Below, piece after piece: positions 14,089 to 15,680 of a stretch of DNA of 15,680 bases. Position 1 is the first letter of the stretch, and each line of letters starts with the position of its first letter. The position numbers and the translations under genes were made by a program. A model generated the notes under the pieces. It had not been told where the DNA came from. It worked only from the letters and a program-made list of their open reading frames with translations, and did not search any database. This DNA comes from Polyangia bacterium (GTDB taxonomy: Bacteria > Myxococcota_A > Polyangia > Polyangiales > Polyangiaceae), in the NCBI GenBank assembly GCA_030433055.1, contig JAUILJ010000064.1:1-15680 (forward strand), written 5' to 3'.

Positions 14089-15036
14089 CTAGGGCTCGAA
14101 GTCGCCGGGTGGTGGCTTCGCGGGGGCGGGCTTGGGTGCCGGCTTGGGAGCGGGCTTGGGCGTCGGTTTGGGAGCGGGCTTCGGAGCCGGCTTGGGTTTC
14201 TCGCCGTCTTTGGGCGGCTTGCCATCGCCAGCAGGCTCGACCACCTCGACATCGTCGGAAGGCGGCGTGGGTGCGGTGGGCTCCACGACTTCTACGGCCT
14301 CGGGGGCCTGAATGCGGTCCTCGGAGTCCATGGCCTTCTCGATCCGTCGGGCGATGGAGTGGACTTCAGTGCTCACCTTGTCCGCGCGGTCTCGCATCAA
14401 CGGAATGAGCTTCTTCGCGTCGTCCAGGTTATTGGCGATATCCGCGCGGCGCCCTGGAGTCTCGCCCGAGAACGTCCTCTCGATGTCTTGCTTGAGCTCG
14501 GGGATCTGCGTTTCCAGCTCGTCGAGCCGCGTGCGAACGCGCAGCATCTGCCCCTCGAGGCGTGCGGCTGCTAGCGCGCTCGAGCGGACTCCCTTGTAGA
14601 ACGCCTCGGCCTCCTCAGTCGGCTTGCCGCGGACTCCGCCGTCGACGCTGGGCTCGCCCTCGGCGTTGACTCCACCAATCTCGAACTCGAAGCCGGTGCC
14701 CGCCTGATTGAAGCGCTCGACCTCCGACTCCAGCTTGCGGGCGACCAATGCCATGGACGCGCGATCATCGAGCTCCAGGTACTCGGCCAGGCCGGAGCGC
14801 ACGTCCTTTGGCTTGCCAGGTGCTTCCGCGAGCTCGACCTGCAGGTCGTGCAGCTCAGTGAAGAACGCGTCGTAGCGCTGGTTACCGGCGCGGAACTCCA
14901 TTCCGCGGGCGACGGGCGTGGGGCCCGGAGTGGGAAGAACACAGGCGCTGGAACACAGCGCGACGACGGCGGCGATGAGCCACGCGGCGGTTCGTCGCGG
15001 AACTCGCAGCGCCTTGGGCTTGGTTGCGGGAGGCAT
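14089..15036 (-). CDS. coiled-coil lipoprotein with Pro-Ala-Pro-Lys tail
   Basis: The function is not recognised. From the ATG at 15036 the protein has 315 residues. A basic leader and hydrophobic core end in ALCSSAC, giving a probable though not ideal lipobox with Cys32. The mature part (about 50-240) is charged and mostly helical, with coiled-coil-like stretches at 85-112 and 145-235. It is followed by an acidic Pro-rich region containing VEVVEP twice (248-253, 263-268) and a tail of PAPK/PTPK repeats (about 281-306) ending GDFEP. Such Lys-Pro-Ala tails often span or bind the peptidoglycan layer, by analogy with TonB-like linkers. The start at 15036 is preferred because it forms a TGATG stop-start overlap with the upstream gene. 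In-frame ATGs at 15045 and 15063 are alternatives. Confidence 0.8.
   Translation of the reverse strand: MPPATKPKALRVPRRTAAWLIAAVVALCSSACVLPTPGPTPVARGMEFRAGNQRYDAFFTELHDLQVELAEAPGKPKDVRSGLAEYLELDDRASMALVARKLESEVERFNQAGTGFEFEIGGVNAEGEPSVDGGVRGKPTEEAEAFYKGVRSSALAAARLEGQMLRVRTRLDELETQIPELKQDIERTFSGETPGRRADIANNLDDAKKLIPLMRDRADKVSTEVHSIARRIEKAMDSEDRIQAPEAVEVVEPTAPTPPSDDVEVVEPAGDGKPPKDGEKPKPAPKPAPKPTPKPAPKPAPKPAPAKPPPGDFEP
14117..14198. repeat. 12-bp-period coding repeat (Pro-Ala-Pro-Lys)
   Basis: On the plus strand, degenerate copies of a G-rich dodecamer of the type GGAGCGGGCTTG follow one another about six times. On the coding (minus) strand they spell Pro-Ala-Pro-Lys or Pro-Thr-Pro-Lys. This is a low-complexity tail within the lipoprotein gene, and its copy number may vary between strains by slippage or unequal recombination. 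Confidence 0.8.
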
Positions 15037-15680
15037 CACTGACATGACAGACCCGTACCCCATAGCTCAGCCCCAGCGGCCGTGCGTACGAAAAACACGG
15101 CCAGAGCCCGATCTCCGCTGGCGATCACCGCTCCCTGACCGGCGTCACTGTCTTCGGCCGACAGGCGCACCGCCGGACCCACCGAGATCAGATCTCCGTC
15201 CAGCGTTTGAGCTCTCACCTGGTGCTTGCCCTTCGGACCCTCGGTCCACATCAGCACCCAGCGGCCCTGGGTGAGCGCGCTCGCGGCAGGGGAAATAGCT
15301 TCTCCCCCTGGGCCTCCAGGGGGCGGAGTGAAGCTCTTGCTGGACTTGGGAGGTTCTCGAAGTGGAGCGCTCGCAAGAGTGATCCCCCAGTAAGCGTCAG
15401 CGTCGGGTCGCGTTGCTACCGTGATCAGCGCTCGAGCGTCGCTCGTAGTCACGCTCGGGGTACCGAGGAAGGCGTCCTGCATGCTCACGGCGCCGAGCGT
15501 GCCCTGGAGTTGCCCCTCGCCGTCGAGCCAACCGAAGACCAGCTTGCCGCTTTGGCCCCCTGAGCGAAGCACGACCGCGTAGCTCTTCGCTGCGTCGCCA
15601 GCCCGCTCGATGCTCGGGGTGGTCACTTCGTCGGATGGCAGCGTCCCGAGTTGTCGCGGGTCGCCGTCCCGCACCACTTC
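15036..15680 (-). CDS. C-terminal part of a repeat-containing, probably exported protein (cut by the window edge)
   Basis: The frame is open to the right edge, so the N-terminus lies outside the window and at least 214 residues are visible. I do not recognise a named family. The visible part contains repeated beta-rich blocks of about 45-60 residues. Each has an Arg-Ala-Leu or Arg-Trp-Val strand, a Thr/Trp-Xaa-Gly element and an Asp-Gly turn (for example RWVLMWTEG and RALAVFFVR). A Gly/Pro-rich linker (SFTPPPGGPGGEA) lies between them. This is the look of a beta-propeller-like repeat protein, as found in secreted myxobacterial proteins; it is inferred and not proven. It ends LWGTGLSCQ. Its TGA overlaps the ATG of the downstream lipoprotein gene (TGATG), so the two are probably cotranslated and may work together at the cell envelope. 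Confidence 0.7.
   Translation of the reverse strand, partial: EVVRDGDPRQLGTLPSDEVTTPSIERAGDAAKSYAVVLRSGGQSGKLVFGWLDGEGQLQGTLGAVSMQDAFLGTPSVTTSDARALITVATRPDADAYWGITLASAPLREPPKSSKSFTPPPGGPGGEAISPAASALTQGRWVLMWTEGPKGKHQVRAQTLDGDLISVGPAVRLSAEDSDAGQGAVIASGDRALAVFFVRTAAGAELWGTGLSCQ

Noticed and set aside
14117..14198. Regular short repeats that might suggest a CRISPR array
   Set aside because: The period is 12 bp without unique spacers, and the repeats encode a Pro-Ala-Pro-Lys tail within an open reading frame.

Overview
The window is high-GC DNA (about two-thirds G+C by eye) with dense, well-separated genes, many GTG starts and many small lipoproteins and TPR or repeat proteins. No phage, transposon, plasmid, CRISPR, tRNA or rRNA was seen. 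This fits a chromosomal segment of a myxobacterium-like organism (Myxococcota, Polyangia or Sorangium type). That placement is inferred from gene style and was not tested by a search.

Layout, left to right. A short membrane-protein ORF touches the left edge (1-273). It is followed by a DUF72/YecE-type protein with an unusual C-terminal tail (378-1235), an intrinsic terminator, and glyQ, the glycyl-tRNA synthetase alpha subunit (1326-2234). glyQ runs convergently into mutS2 (4724-2256), so no glyS follows it. Upstream of mutS2 on the same strand is an unrecognised 156-residue protein (5279-4809). It is divergent from a small VOC/glyoxalase-fold protein (5534-5884). Between these two lies a striking cluster of five TGTCA/TGACA elements spaced 11, 21, 10 and 11 bp, including a perfect 12-bp inverted repeat. 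After the VOC gene come a strong hairpin and a YafY-type HTH-WYL regulator (5992-6681), a plausible reader of that cluster.

The centre is a bacterial non-homologous end-joining locus. ku (7922-6993) is followed 11 bp later by a stand-alone Smr-domain protein (6981-6685). Divergently transcribed across a 318-bp gap is a full-length ligD (8241-10889) with the order phosphoesterase, ligase, polymerase. Ku holds DNA ends; LigD trims, fills and seals them. The Smr protein is a candidate nuclease partner because of its position. With MutS2, which also ends in an Smr domain, the window carries two Smr proteins. ligD ends at a symmetrical hairpin that could terminate transcription from both sides.

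The right part is envelope-related. Two overlapping genes encode small Cys-rich lipoprotein-like paralogues (11681-11376 and 11388-11050). Then come a TPR protein (11969-12772), a lipoprotein alpha/beta hydrolase with its own promoter-like sequence and clear ribosome binding site (13012-14004), and a pair of minus-strand genes joined by a TGATG stop-start overlap. That pair is a repeat-rich, probably exported protein cut by the right edge (15680-15036) and a coiled-coil lipoprotein with a Pro-Ala-Pro-Lys tail (15036-14089).

Most of the window is ordinary chromosome. The items most worth a second look are the phased TGTCA array, the ku-smr gene pair, the separated glyQ, and the tandem lipoprotein paralogues.
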